From positions 404,992 through 468,991 of the forward strand of contig NZ_JACICF010000001.1 of the NCBI RefSeq assembly GCF_014195685.1: a stretch of 64,000 bases of DNA, in the 5' to 3' direction. The stretch is from Sphingomicrobium lutaoense. Lineage in GTDB: Bacteria > Pseudomonadota > Alphaproteobacteria > Sphingomonadales > Sphingomonadaceae. Shown piece by piece: positions 43,621 through 52,615 of the stretch; the stretch's first letter is position 1; every line of letters starts with the position of its first letter. A program made the translations under genes and the position numbers. The notes under the pieces are model-generated. The model searched no databases. It saw only the letters and a program-made list of their open reading frames with translations, and was not told the origin of the DNA.

Positions 43621-44438
43621 TGTTCGCGCTGCTCGCCTCGTTGACACTGGCAGCCACTCATCCGCCTCCCGATGCGGCTCCGCCCAATCATTTGGCATCT
43701 CTCCAAGGCGGATATCATTTCATGCACAGCGCCGCGACGGGACGGCGCTATCATGCTTACGTGCGGCTGCCCGAGGGGTATGACCCCGCTGCGGCAATCC
43801 GATATCCCGCAGTCTATCTGCTCGATGGCGATGCGACCTTTCCGATGCTTGCGCCCGCGCACCTCCTGATGACTTATGAGGACAAGGTGCCAGAGGCGAT
43901 CGTCGTCGGCATCGCTTTCGGCACGTTCGGCGAAGGCAATTCGCGCGGTCTCGATTTCACCACTAGCGCTACCGATGACAATCCGGAGGGAGGGCAAGCG
44001 CAACGATTTCAGCGTTTTCTGCAGGACGAATTGGTGCCGCTGATCGAGAGGGAATATCGCGCCGATAGCGAACGCCGCATCCTGATCGGCAATTCGCGGG
44101 GAGCGGGCTATGTTCTCTACGATGCGTTCAGCGCGCCCGATTTTTTCTGGGCGCGGATCGCAAGCAACCCGTCGACCCATCCCGATGGCGAAGATTATCT
44201 GGGCGCGCCGCCCGCGACCAGCCGCGACGATCTCCACCTCGTCATGACCAGCGCGACGGGCGACTATCCGCCGTTCCGCCAATATGCGCGGCGTTGGATG
44301 GCACGCTGGGAGGGGGCAAAGGATGCTCCGTGGCGCGTCCATGCCATCGATATTCCGGACGCCACGCATGCCGTGGATATCCCACGCGCCTATCGGGCCG
44401 CCATCCACGCAATTTTCCCTGCCGAGTCCGAGGAATGA
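43620..44438 (+). CDS. Alpha/beta hydrolase, esterase-type (IroE/Fes-like), exported
   Basis: Esterase-fold protein of 272 residues with a likely short signal sequence (MFALLASLTLAATHPPP). The nucleophile serine is in LIGNSRGAGYVLYDAF, and AVYLLDGDATFPMLAPAHLL is the conserved strand of the putative esterase (enterochelin esterase-like) family. A histidine near the C-terminus (DATHAVDIPRAY) could finish the triad. Known relatives cleave siderophore esters or small acyl esters. It overlaps both neighbours by one to four bases and is in the same run. Confidence 0.8.
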   Translation: MFALLASLTLAATHPPPDAAPPNHLASLQGGYHFMHSAATGRRYHAYVRLPEGYDPAAAIRYPAVYLLDGDATFPMLAPAHLLMTYEDKVPEAIVVGIAFGTFGEGNSRGLDFTTSATDDNPEGGQAQRFQRFLQDELVPLIEREYRADSERRILIGNSRGAGYVLYDAFSAPDFFWARIASNPSTHPDGEDYLGAPPATSRDDLHLVMTSATGDYPPFRQYARRWMARWEGAKDAPWRVHAIDIPDATHAVDIPRAYRAAIHAIFPAESEE

Positions 44439-45220
44439 CGTTCGGCGCCGCGCTGAAGGCGCTTGAACGGGACAAGAACGGCTTCTCCATTCACGCGCCC
44501 GCCGACTGGGCGCAGGGCCGAACGCTTTACGGCGGCATGACCGCCGCGCTCGCGCATGAATGCGCGATCCGCTCGCTCGACGGACTGCCGCCTCTCCGCA
44601 GCGCGCAAATGCTGTTCGTCGGGCCCGCCGAAGGGCGGCTGTCCTTCACCGCGACCCTTCTCCGACAGGGTCGCTCGGCCACGCTGGTGGCGGTCGATGC
44701 CCATGGCGAAAAGGGACAGGTGCTGCGCGCATCGCTCGTCTTCGGCGCCGCGCGCGAGAGCATGGTGACCTTTTCCGATCTCGCCATACCCGACGCGCCG
44801 CCGCCCGATCAGTGCCAGGGACTGTTCGGCGATGCCGCGGCACGTGCGCCCGGCTTCACGGGCAATTTCATCATGCTCAATGCGGATGGCGGCCGCCCCT
44901 TCATGGGGGACGAGGCACCCTTGCGGCTCTGGACCCGCTTTCGCGATGCACCGGGTGCCAATCCGACCAGCGCGCTTCTCGCCATGGCCGACGTGCCTCC
45001 GCCCGCCGCGATGACCCGCTTCCGCCAGTTCGCACCGATCAGCAGCATGACCTGGCAGATCGACATCCTCCACCATCCCGAGAGCATGGACGGCTGGCAC
45101 CTGATGCGCTCGCGCGCCGAAGGGGCAGGGGAAGGCTACAGCCCGCAGGAAATGCAGCTGTGGGACGAAAGTGGCCGCTGCCTCGCCGCCGGACGGCAAA
45201 GCATCGCCATCTTCACTTAG
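44435..45220 (+). CDS. Acyl-CoA thioesterase family protein (double hot-dog)
   Basis: Protein of 261 residues with two hot-dog repeats, the TesB/4HBT_3-type layout. The N-terminal repeat has DWAQGRTLYGGMTAALAHECAIRSL and the C-terminal repeat DGWHLMRSRAEGAGEGYSPQEMQLWDESG, ending in GRQSIAIF. It likely hydrolyses acyl-CoA. The ATG at 44435 overlaps the esterase stop by four bases; longer frames run into the esterase. It is the last gene of the plus-strand run begun at 39729, convergent with cytidine deaminase. Confidence 0.87.
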   Translation: MTFGAALKALERDKNGFSIHAPADWAQGRTLYGGMTAALAHECAIRSLDGLPPLRSAQMLFVGPAEGRLSFTATLLRQGRSATLVAVDAHGEKGQVLRASLVFGAARESMVTFSDLAIPDAPPPDQCQGLFGDAAARAPGFTGNFIMLNADGGRPFMGDEAPLRLWTRFRDAPGANPTSALLAMADVPPPAAMTRFRQFAPISSMTWQIDILHHPESMDGWHLMRSRAEGAGEGYSPQEMQLWDESGRCLAAGRQSIAIFT

Positions 45221-45663
45221 GCTTCGCTGTCCTTCAAATTCGCCGGCCCGAAGCCGTGCGGGATGAGATTGTGGATGTGCAGCCGCTCGACCTTGCTGCC
45301 ATCGCCATTGGCGGCGAGGATCTCGACATCCTCGCCCGACAGGTGCGCGGCCTCGAGGATCGCCTGGCGGCATCCCCCGCACGGCGTCACCGGCGCATCG
45401 CCGCGCAAGGCATCGCCCGATCCATCGCCGCCCGCCACTGCGATCCGCCTGACCTTGTCGAGCCCGAAGGCGTGCTGCGCCGCGGTCAGCGCCGATTGCT
45501 CGGCGCAGATGCCCAGCCGGTAACAGGCATTTTCCATGTTCGCCCCGGTCACCATTTCGCCATCCACGCTCTCGATCGCGCAGCCGACCGAAAATCCCGA
45601 ATAAGGCGCATAAGCCTTGAGCGCCGCCTGCCGCGCGGCTTCGATGAGGTCTTTATCCGTCAT
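45217..45663 (-). CDS. cdd: Cytidine deaminase
   Basis: Zinc enzyme of 148 residues converting cytidine to uridine. The zinc and catalytic residues are in CYRLGICAEQSALTAA (Cys-Ala-Glu of the tetrameric type) and PCGGCRQAILEA. The N-terminal ALKAYAPYSGFSVGCAIE is the normal nucleoside-binding block. It overlaps the thioesterase end by four bases in the convergent direction, and diverges from the 5'-nucleotidase-type lipoprotein gene. Confidence 0.93.
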   Translation of the reverse strand: MTDKDLIEAARQAALKAYAPYSGFSVGCAIESVDGEMVTGANMENACYRLGICAEQSALTAAQHAFGLDKVRRIAVAGGDGSGDALRGDAPVTPCGGCRQAILEAAHLSGEDVEILAANGDGSKVERLHIHNLIPHGFGPANLKDSEA

Positions 45664-45709
45664 GGCGAAGACCTTAAGCGTGGGAAGCCGTCATCGCCAA
45701 GGAGTTTCC

Positions 45710-47440
45710 ATGCGCCGCCTCGCCCCCCTTTCGCTTGCCCTTCTCCTCGCTGCCTGTTCGGCGACGCCGCCGGTTGAAAGCCCGCCGCTCCCGCTCGCCG
45801 AGACCGAGGTGCAATTGCTCGCGATCAACGATTTCCACGGCCGCCTCGATGCGCCGATGCAGGCGGTGCCCGTGACCCTTCCCGACGGCAGCACGACCCG
45901 CGTTCCCGCAGGCGGAGCCGCCTATCTCGCGGGCGCCATCAACGGCCTTCGCACCGAAACGAGCATCACGGTGGCGGCCGGCGACCTCATCGGCGCGACC
46001 CCGATTGCCTCGGCCCTCTTTCTCGACGAACCCACGATCGAGGCACTCGATCTCATGGGGCTCCAATATTCGGCGCTCGGCAATCATGAATTCGACAAGG
46101 GGCCGGACGAACTTCTGCGCATCATCAATGGCGGATGCGAGAAATATACCAATCTCGAACCCTGCCGCCTGCAGCCGCATGACGGGGCCGACTTCACTTA
46201 TTTCGGCGCCAATGTGACCCGCGCCGACGGCTCGGCGCTCGTTCCCACCTCGACCCTCCATGACTTCGGTTCCGTGCAACTTGGCATCATCGGCCTGCCT
46301 CTCGACGACACGCCGCTCCTCGTCGCACCCAATCTCGTCGCAGGTCTCAATTTCGCCGACGAAGCCGACAGCGCCAATGCACTGGTCGCCGACTTGAAGG
46401 CGCAGGGTGCCGACAGCATCGTCCTCCTTATCCACGAAGGCGCCTATAACGACGGCCGCTGGGACGATCCGGCCTGCACGGGCCTGTCGGGCCCGGTGCT
46501 CGCGATCCACGAACGGCTCGATCCTGCAATTTCGCTGATCGTCTCGGGCCATACCCATAATGCCTATGACTGCAGTCTGCCGATGCCCGACGGCTCGGGC
46601 GAACGGCTGCTCACCAGCGCGGGCCGCTACGGCGCGATGCTCACCGACATCCGCATGACTTTCGAGGGCGAACGGCTCGTCCGGCTCGCCGCCGACAATC
46701 TGGTGGTGCAGGGCGAACCCTTCACCGATCGCGACGGGAAAGAGGTCGTGCCGAGCAACGCCTTGCCCCGCTTCGCCCCCGATCCGCGCGTCGCGGCGCT
46801 GGTCGAGCGCACGGTCCGCGCCGCCGAACCGATGGCGAACCGCATCGTCGGTACCTTGAGCGGCCCCGCGCCCGATCATCCCAACGATTTCGAAAGCCCC
46901 GCCGCCAATCTCATCGCCGACGCCCAACTCGCCGCCACTCGCGCACCCGAACATGGCGGCGCGCAACTGGCCTTCATCAATGGCGGCGGCGTGCGCACCA
47001 GCCTCGTTCCCGGACCCGACGGCGCGATCACCTACGGCCAGATCTTCGAGGTCCAGCCTTTCGGCAACACGCTAATGACCGTGACGCTCAGCGGAGCCCA
47101 GTTGAAGCAGCTGCTCGAACAGCAGTTCGTCAGCGCCCGCGGCGAGGACCAGGAATATCATCTCATTCCCTCGTCCAACTTCAGCTTCGCATACGACCTG
47201 TCGCGTCCGCAGGGCGACCGCATCGTCTCGATGACGCTCGACGGTCAGGCGATCGATCCCGCCGCCGACTATCGCGTGACCGCCAACAATTTCATCGCCA
47301 ATGGCGGCGACGGCTACAGCGTACTCAAGGAAGGGCGGAACCGCACCGGCGCGGGGCTCGATCTCGACGCGGTGATCTTCTGGCTCGCCGAAGGCCGCGA
47401 CCCGCCGCCGGTTGGCCGCATTCGCAAATTGGGAGAATAG
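45710..47440 (+). CDS. 5'-nucleotidase / 2',3'-cyclic phosphodiesterase family lipoprotein
   Basis: Protein of 576 residues with lipoprotein signal LLAAC (cysteine near residue 17). The N-terminal metallophosphatase has INDFHGRLD, a GNHEFDKG block and SGHTHNAYDC; the C-terminal 5'-nucleotidase domain has FINGGGVRTSL and YGQIFEVQPFGN, with the substrate-binding FIANGGDGYS. It frees nucleosides from nucleotides outside the inner membrane, feeding the CNT transporter nearby. An AAGGAG site lies before the ATG at 45710; the longer frame to 45617 overlaps cdd. Confidence 0.92.
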   Translation: MRRLAPLSLALLLAACSATPPVESPPLPLAETEVQLLAINDFHGRLDAPMQAVPVTLPDGSTTRVPAGGAAYLAGAINGLRTETSITVAAGDLIGATPIASALFLDEPTIEALDLMGLQYSALGNHEFDKGPDELLRIINGGCEKYTNLEPCRLQPHDGADFTYFGANVTRADGSALVPTSTLHDFGSVQLGIIGLPLDDTPLLVAPNLVAGLNFADEADSANALVADLKAQGADSIVLLIHEGAYNDGRWDDPACTGLSGPVLAIHERLDPAISLIVSGHTHNAYDCSLPMPDGSGERLLTSAGRYGAMLTDIRMTFEGERLVRLAADNLVVQGEPFTDRDGKEVVPSNALPRFAPDPRVAALVERTVRAAEPMANRIVGTLSGPAPDHPNDFESPAANLIADAQLAATRAPEHGGAQLAFINGGGVRTSLVPGPDGAITYGQIFEVQPFGNTLMTVTLSGAQLKQLLEQQFVSARGEDQEYHLIPSSNFSFAYDLSRPQGDRIVSMTLDGQAIDPAADYRVTANNFIANGGDGYSVLKEGRNRTGAGLDLDAVIFWLAEGRDPPPVGRIRKLGE

Positions 47441-47486
47441 TCATGCGGATCGACATGTACGATCCGCGCCAGATTTCGCTCGTCGA

Positions 47487-48923
47487 CTAGCGCAGCGGCG
47501 GTTCGTCGAAGCTGCGCAGTTTGCGGCTGTGCAGCCCGTCGCCTTCATGCCGCAGGATGTCGAGCGTCTCGATCCCGATCCGCAGATGCTGGCTGATGGC
47601 CCGCTCGTAGAAGCTGTTCGCCTGCCCCGGCAACTTGAGTTCGCCGTGTAGCGGTTTGTCCGACACGCACAGCAAGGTGCCGTAGGGAACGCGAAAACGA
47701 TATCCCTGCGCTGCCACAGTGGCCGATTCCATGTCGATCCCGACCGCGCGGCTCTGGTTGAAGCGCAGCGCCGACAGCGTGTAGCGCAACTCCCAGTTGC
47801 GGTCGTCGGTGGTCACCACCGTCCCCGTGCGCAGCCTTTTCTTCAAATTCTCGTCGCTTTCGCCCGTCACTTTCAAGGCAGCGCGATACATGGCGGTCTG
47901 CACCTCGGCGATCGCGGGGATCGGGATTTCCTTGGGCAGCACATCGTCGAGCACATGGTCGTCGCGCAGATAGGCGTGGGCGAGCACATAGTCGCCGATG
48001 GTCTGCGACGGGCGAAGCCCCCCGCAATGGCCGATCATCAGCCAGGCCTCCGGCCGTAATACCGCGATATGGTCGCAGATCGTCTTGGCGTTGGACGGAC
48101 CCACGCCGATGTTCACCAGCGTGATGCCCGTGCCATTTTCGGCCATCAGGTGATAGGCAGGCATCTGGTGCCGGCGCCAGGTGCCGGCGGCAATTTGCGC
48201 CTCGGCATCGGCCAGCTGGCCGCGCTCGTACATCCCGCCGGGCACCGAGAAATGGGTGAAGCGGCTGTCATCGCGGCGCAGTTCGTCGATCGCGAAGCGC
48301 ACGAACTCGTCGACATAGCGGACATAGTTGGTGAACAGCACATAATGCTGGAAATGCTCGGGCGCGGTGCCCGAATAATGCTTGAGCCGCGCCAGGCTGA
48401 AATCGGTGCGCGGACCGTCGAACAGCGCCAGCGGCCGGTCGGGATTGAGGTTGAGGTCCCACACCCCGTCGGCAACTTCATCGCCGATATGCACCAGCTC
48501 GGTCGAGGGGAACCAGCGCGACAGTTCGGCGGTGGTGGTGCCTTCGAGTTCGAGATCGCCGTCGAGCACATAAGGGTAGGGGATCTGGCTCGCCGACTGT
48601 CCGACGGTCAGTTCGATGTCATAATCGTGAGTCAGATGCTCGAGCTGGGTCTTGAGATAATCGCGGAACAGCCGCGGCCGCGCGATCGAACTGGCATAGA
48701 CGCCGGGCTGGGTGAGCCGCGCGAAGGCGCGCGCAGGCGTTGGCGCGGGGCCCTCGGGCGAAAAAAGGATGCGCAGTTCGGGATAGCTGAAACTGGCATC
48801 GGGCTCGGGGCGGGTGCCATCCTTGGCAAAAGCCGTCAGGGCGTCGCGGAGCCGGGAAACGTTGCGGTCGTAAATGGCCTCGATTTCGTCGAGGAGGCCT
48901 TCAATCTCTTTTTCATTTGTCAT
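47487..48923 (-). CDS. amn: AMP nucleosidase
   Basis: Enzyme of 478 residues splitting AMP to adenine and ribose 5-phosphate. The N-terminal AMP-regulatory region is followed by a phosphorylase-like catalytic domain with GVGPSNAKTICDHIAVLRPE, IGHCGGLRPSQTIGDYVLA and the AVGIDMESATVAAQGY block. The length equals that of the bacterial family. Together with the LOG gene at 40712 this gives two AMP-splitting enzymes within 8 kb. It is transcribed toward the lipoprotein gene. Confidence 0.93.
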   Translation of the reverse strand: MTNEKEIEGLLDEIEAIYDRNVSRLRDALTAFAKDGTRPEPDASFSYPELRILFSPEGPAPTPARAFARLTQPGVYASSIARPRLFRDYLKTQLEHLTHDYDIELTVGQSASQIPYPYVLDGDLELEGTTTAELSRWFPSTELVHIGDEVADGVWDLNLNPDRPLALFDGPRTDFSLARLKHYSGTAPEHFQHYVLFTNYVRYVDEFVRFAIDELRRDDSRFTHFSVPGGMYERGQLADAEAQIAAGTWRRHQMPAYHLMAENGTGITLVNIGVGPSNAKTICDHIAVLRPEAWLMIGHCGGLRPSQTIGDYVLAHAYLRDDHVLDDVLPKEIPIPAIAEVQTAMYRAALKVTGESDENLKKRLRTGTVVTTDDRNWELRYTLSALRFNQSRAVGIDMESATVAAQGYRFRVPYGTLLCVSDKPLHGELKLPGQANSFYERAISQHLRIGIETLDILRHEGDGLHSRKLRSFDEPPLR

Positions 48924-48996
48924 GCGCCGCTCGATTGAAGGGCAAATGCGGCCTTTGCAAGGCCTTTGTCGCCCCGGCCTTCATGCGCGGCGGACA

Positions 48997-49027
48997 AGAA
49001 AAAGGGCGGCTCCTCGCGGAACCGCCC
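48997..49027 (-). terminator. Rho-independent terminator of the rplM-rpsI operon
   Basis: Ten-bp stem (GGGCGGCTCC with GGAACCGCCC on the plus strand, one G-U wobble on the minus strand) around a four-base loop, with a TTTTTCTT run in minus-strand sense. It lies 26 bases after the rpsI stop. Confidence 0.85.
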
Positions 49028-49052
49028 CTTCTCTTTTGCAAGTCTCGCGAAC

Positions 49053-49631
49053 TTAACGCTTCGAGAACTGGAAGCTGCGACGTGCCTTCGCACGGCCATA
49101 CTTCTTACGCTCGACCACGCGGCTGTCGCGGGTCAGGAAGCCCGCGCGCTTGACGGTGGTGCGAAGCGCCGGCTCGTAGCGGGTCAGCGCCTGGGCGATG
49201 CCGTGCAGCACCGCGCCGGCCTGGCCCGAAAGCCCGCCGCCCTTGACGGTGGCGATGACGTCATACTGACCGGTGCGATCGGTGATCCCGAACGGCTGGT
49301 TGATGACGAGACGCTGCGTCGGACGCGCGAAATAGACCGACTGGTCGCGGCCGTTGATCATGATCTTGCCCGAACCCGGCTTCAGCCAGACACGTGCCAC
49401 GGCGTCCTTGCGGCGGCCGGTGGCATAAGCGCGGCCATACTGGTCGAGCTCCTGTTCGCGAAGCGGCGCTTCCTCGACCACGGGGGTGTCGGTTTCGACT
49501 TCGCTGGCTTCGGCGGTGGTGCCGGTGTCGGCGCCGCCTTCGGGTGCGGTCTTGGTATCTTCGACCGTTTCGCCCATGTCGGACTTCTTGGTCAGGTCGC
49601 CCAGATCGGCGAGGGACTTTTTATCGGCCAT
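49053..49631 (-). CDS. rpsI: 30S ribosomal protein S9 with acidic N-terminal extension
   Basis: Ribosomal protein S9 of 192 residues. The conserved S9 domain begins near residue 63 ([22 protein letters not shown]) and ends with the typical [13 protein letters not shown] tail that reaches the P-site tRNA. In front lies an extension of about 62 residues rich in Glu, Asp, Thr and Ala, absent from E. coli S9. The start is supported by the one-base overlap with the rplM stop. The domain after residue 62 is about 130 residues, as usual. Confidence 0.97.
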   Translation of the reverse strand: MADKKSLADLGDLTKKSDMGETVEDTKTAPEGGADTGTTAEASEVETDTPVVEEAPLREQELDQYGRAYATGRRKDAVARVWLKPGSGKIMINGRDQSVYFARPTQRLVINQPFGITDRTGQYDVIATVKGGGLSGQAGAVLHGIAQALTRYEPALRTTVKRAGFLTRDSRVVERKKYGRAKARRSFQFSKR

Positions 49632-50110
49632 TATGCGCCCACCTTGTTCTTGCGGTTCATGCCAGCGACGTCGAGGACCTGCGGGTCCTGGCCGCCATGC
49701 GGATGCTCGGTGCCATTGTAGAGGTGAAGATTCTTCATGACGGCACGGCCCAGCGGACCGCGCGGCACCATGTTCTTCACGGCCTTCTCAAGCACGCGCT
49801 CGGGGTGCTTGCCTTCGAGGATCCGCTCGGGGGTGGTTTCCTTCAAGCCGCCGGGGTGACCGGTGTGCTTGTAATAGACCTTCTTCTGCACCTTGTTGGC
49901 GGTGAAGCGCACCTTGTCGGCATTGATGACGACGACATGGTCACCGCAATCGACATGGGGCGTAAAGGAGGGCTTGTGCTTGCCACGGATGAGGTTGGCA
50001 ATGATCGCGGCAACGCGCCCGACCACCAGGTTTTCCGCATCGATGAGATGCCATTTCTTTTCCACTTCCGCCGGTTTCGCCGGCTTGGTGGTCTTCATCA
50101 GCGCCTTCAT
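49631..50110 (-). CDS. rplM: 50S ribosomal protein L13
   Basis: Ribosomal protein L13 of 159 residues. [28 protein letters not shown] at the N-terminus, then [28 protein letters not shown] and [18 protein letters not shown] are all conserved. A GGAG site precedes the ATG, and a promoter fits at 50177-50205. It is the first gene of the rplM-rpsI operon. Confidence 0.97.
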   Translation of the reverse strand: MKALMKTTKPAKPAEVEKKWHLIDAENLVVGRVAAIIANLIRGKHKPSFTPHVDCGDHVVVINADKVRFTANKVQKKVYYKHTGHPGGLKETTPERILEGKHPERVLEKAVKNMVPRGPLGRAVMKNLHLYNGTEHPHGGQDPQVLDVAGMNRKNKVGA

Positions 50111-50176
50111 GGCCTGATCTCCTAATCGATCACAAATGAATGGAGCGCCCCTTCGAAAGGTGCGCCGTCGGGCGCG

Positions 50177-50205
50177 CTATTGGCGCTGCACACCCGATAA
50201 GTCAA
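50177..50205 (-). promoter_or_regulatory. Sigma70-type promoter of rplM-rpsI
   Basis: On the minus strand TTGACT, a 17-base spacer and CAATAG, about 67 bases before the L13 start. The -35 element is near consensus and the -10 is weak, as is common in GC-rich alphaproteobacteria. Confidence 0.6.
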
Positions 50206-50250
50206 GCAATTCTGCGGGGTTGCCTACGGGTAAAATAATACCGGCCCCGA

Positions 50251-50589
50251 TCAGGCCGTGTCGGAAAACGGCCCGTTTCCGCTATTGTTTTCGACCCAGC
50301 GGGCATAATCGAGCGGCAGCCGGTCGATCGGCCAGACGACGATCGCGGGATTGTCATAGCTGTGCATCTCGCTCACTCGCGCGATCAGCGCATCGGCCAT
50401 GTCGCTTCGGGTCTTGGCGATGACCGGAACTTCGGCGGCTCGCTCGACCGCGCCGTCCCAGCGATAGATGGAATGGCATTCGCCGAGGATGTTGCAGCAG
50501 GCGGCCAGGCGCTCCTCGACCAGCGCCGTCGAAATCCGCTCGGCCTCCTCGCGGCTGCCGCAGATGAAATAGGCAGAGACCACGCTCAT
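50251..50589 (-). CDS. cutA: CutA1-type divalent cation tolerance protein
   Basis: Small trimeric protein of 112 residues. The blocks EERLAACCNILGECHSIYRWDGAVE and VIAKTRSDMADALIARVSEMHSYDNPAIVVWPI match the CutA1 family throughout. The role is linked to metal tolerance in E. coli but is not settled. The ATG at 50589 overlaps the ctaA stop by four bases; longer frames belong to ctaA in another register. Confidence 0.92.
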   Translation of the reverse strand: MSVVSAYFICGSREEAERISTALVEERLAACCNILGECHSIYRWDGAVERAAEVPVIAKTRSDMADALIARVSEMHSYDNPAIVVWPIDRLPLDYARWVENNSGNGPFSDTA

Positions 50590-51611
50590 CGCCGCCGCCC
50601 CAGGAGATGTGCGCCCCAGGCAAGGCTTCCGACCAGCAAGGCGCCAACCGCCTGGTGCGCTGCCGCCAGCGCGATGTTCATCGCGCTCATCACCGTGGCG
50701 ATGCCCAAAAGGATCTGCAGTCCCAGCGCCGAATGGATCGCGATCGAGGCGCGCCGGTCCTTCACCTTCACCGCCCGCGCCATCACGATGAGCGCGGCCA
50801 GGGCGACAAAGGCCCACCAGCGATGCAGCCAGTGAAGCAGGAAGGGGTCATGCGTCAGCGCATGGACCACGCCCCGGCTCCAATCGACCCCGTCGGGAAA
50901 GAAGCGCCCGTTCATCAGCGGCCATTCGGTGGTGACATATCCGGCATTGAGCCCTGCCACCCACGCCCCGAGAAGAAGCTGGACGAAGAGGATCAGGCTC
51001 ACGCGGATCGACAGGCCGTCCAGATGCGCGGGTCGATCGGACCCCCGCCGCTTGAGCATCCGGAGATCGAGCGCGGTCCAGATCAGCCCGGCAAGGATGA
51101 ACAGCGCGGTGAGAAGATGCGCCGACAGCCGGAAATGCGAGACATCGGTGCGATCGACGAGCCCCGACTGCACCATGTACCAGCCAAGCGCCCCCTGGCT
51201 CGCGCCAAGCGCGAGTAGAGCGAGCAGACGCCATTTATAGCCGCGCGGGATCGCATTCTTGACCCAGAACCAGGCCAGCGGAAGGGCAAAGGCCAGTCCC
51301 ACCAGCCGCCCGAGAAAGCGGTGCAGCCATTCCCAGAAATAGATGAATTTGAAGGCCTCGAGGTCCATCCCCGCCGGGCCGTTGATCTCGATATATTCGG
51401 GCGTCTGCCGATACAGCGCGAACTGCGCTTCCCAATCGGCCTGGCTCAAGGGGGGCAGGGTGCCCGTCACCAGGTCCCAGCGCGTGATCGAAAGCCCGCT
51501 TTCGGTAAGCCGGGTGATGCCTCCGACCACTACCATCAGGAAAACGAGCGCGGCGACGCCATATAGCCAGTTGGCAATCGCGATCGGACGGGTCTTGGCA
51601 CGGACGGTCAT
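50586..51611 (-). CDS. ctaA: Heme A synthase (COX15/CtaA type 2)
   Basis: Membrane protein of 341 residues with eight helices that oxidises the heme O methyl group to give heme A for cytochrome oxidase. The family blocks are GGITRLTESGLSITRWDLVTG, FKFIYFWEWLHRFLGRLVG (heme-ligating His), FRLSAHLLTALF, LHWLHRWWAF and AAHQAVGALL. It implies an aa3-type oxidase. It is translationally coupled to cutA. Confidence 0.94.
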   Translation of the reverse strand: MTVRAKTRPIAIANWLYGVAALVFLMVVVGGITRLTESGLSITRWDLVTGTLPPLSQADWEAQFALYRQTPEYIEINGPAGMDLEAFKFIYFWEWLHRFLGRLVGLAFALPLAWFWVKNAIPRGYKWRLLALLALGASQGALGWYMVQSGLVDRTDVSHFRLSAHLLTALFILAGLIWTALDLRMLKRRGSDRPAHLDGLSIRVSLILFVQLLLGAWVAGLNAGYVTTEWPLMNGRFFPDGVDWSRGVVHALTHDPFLLHWLHRWWAFVALAALIVMARAVKVKDRRASIAIHSALGLQILLGIATVMSAMNIALAAAHQAVGALLVGSLAWGAHLLGRRR

Positions 51612-51676
51612 GGCTTCGCGCTATGGCCTCGATCGCCCCGAATGAAAAGAGACGGAGCGCGCGAAATCATCGATAA

Positions 51677-51696
51677 TGTAATGTTGTAACCTTGCA
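51677..51696. promoter_or_regulatory. Fur/Zur-type dyad upstream of the MerC-like and zur genes
   Basis: TGTAATGTTGTAACCTTGCA: 14 of 20 positions agree with the reverse complement, with a GTTGTAAC core. It lies 25 bases before the MerC-like ATG, in an AT-rich promoter region, and a Fur-family gene follows in the same direction. Zur autoregulation is the natural reading. Confidence 0.55.
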
Positions 51697-51721
51697 CAGG
51701 ATATATTATATCGCCGCCATC

Positions 51722-52093
51722 ATGCTTTCACGCGCACTCACGACTCGGCGGCTCGACCGCTTCGGCATCGGCCTGTCGGGCTTCTGCCTCGTGCATTGCG
51801 TCGTGACCACCGTCCTCATCGCCACGCTCGCCAGCGCGGGCGGCCTCCTCGGCTCCCCGATCATCCACGAGGTGGGTTTGTGGATCGCGATGGTGATCGG
51901 CGCCTACACGCTCGGGCGGGGCATGTTCGAACATGGCTTCATGATGCCCTCGGCAGTCGGCGGCTTCGGTCTCGGTATCATGTCGGGGGCTGCCGCGATG
52001 CCGCATGACGGCACCGACAGCGTCTGGTTCACCATGCTCGGCGTCGGCGTTCTCGCGCTCGGCCACCGCCTCAACGAAATCGCCCGCGACTAG
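51722..52093 (+). CDS. MerC-domain-like small membrane protein
   Basis: Membrane protein of 123 residues with four hydrophobic segments. The N-terminal part DRFGIGLSGFCLVHCVVTTVLIATLAS has the cysteine pair and pattern of MerC-type mercury/metal transporters. A second block SPIIHEVGLWIAMVIGAYTLGRG and HGFMMPSAVGGFGLGIMSG follow. Such genes often precede zur in sphingomonads, so metal uptake or export, likely zinc, is more probable than mercury. The ATG at 51722 is preferred to a TTG at 51692. Confidence 0.78.
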   Translation: MLSRALTTRRLDRFGIGLSGFCLVHCVVTTVLIATLASAGGLLGSPIIHEVGLWIAMVIGAYTLGRGMFEHGFMMPSAVGGFGLGIMSGAAAMPHDGTDSVWFTMLGVGVLALGHRLNEIARD

Positions 52094-52153
52094 GCTCTCG
52101 GGCCCTAGCCAAGCATGCTTGCCGCACGGTGCCGCCGTGCCTATCTTGGCGCC

Positions 52154-52615
52154 ATGGGAACGCATCATCATCCGATCAACGATACCGCGGCACTGAAGGA
52201 CGCCGCGCGCACGCAGTTGATCGACCGCGGGGAACAATGGACCGAAATGCGCGCGACCGTGTTCGAGGCGCTGGCCACCTTCGACAGTCCCGCCTCGGCC
52301 TATGACATCGCCGAAGAAGTCTCGCGCCGCCGGGGCAAGAGAGTCGCCGCCAACAGCGTCTATCGCATCCTCGACCTGTTCGTGGGGGCCAATCTCGCCC
52401 GGCGGGTGGAAAGCGCCAATGCCTATGTCGCGAACGAACATCCGGGCTGCCTCCACGACTGCATCTTCCTCATCTGCGACCAGTGCGGAAAAGCGACCCA
52501 TATCGACGATGACCGCCTCACTGCCGAAGTGCGCGACGTCGCCAGCAAGGCGGGCTTCAAGGCGGCGCGCCCGGTGATCGAAGTGCGCGGCCGCTGCGGG
52601 GAATGCGAGCGCTAG
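52154..52615 (+). CDS. zur: Fur-family regulator, probably Zur
   Basis: Regulator of 153 residues. The winged helix holds FDSPASAYDIAEEVSRRRGKRVAANSVYRILDLFVGANLARRV, the recognition helix of the Fur family. Zinc sites are suggested by CDQCGK and the final GRCGEC (structural Cys4) and by HPGCLHDCIFLIC (regulatory His/Cys). The short N-terminal MGTHHHP adds histidines. Zinc rather than iron sensing is inferred from the MerC-like neighbour and from the operator. The gene starts 60 bases after the MerC-like gene; a 6-bp hairpin lies between (52124-52140). Confidence 0.86.
   Translation: MGTHHHPINDTAALKDAARTQLIDRGEQWTEMRATVFEALATFDSPASAYDIAEEVSRRRGKRVAANSVYRILDLFVGANLARRVESANAYVANEHPGCLHDCIFLICDQCGKATHIDDDRLTAEVRDVASKAGFKAARPVIEVRGRCGECER

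Noticed and set aside
47443-47490. Mini frame MRIDMYDPRQISLVD after the 5'-nucleotidase lipoprotein gene
   Set aside because: Only 15 codons, no ribosome-binding site of note and no known homologue; cannot be supported as a gene.
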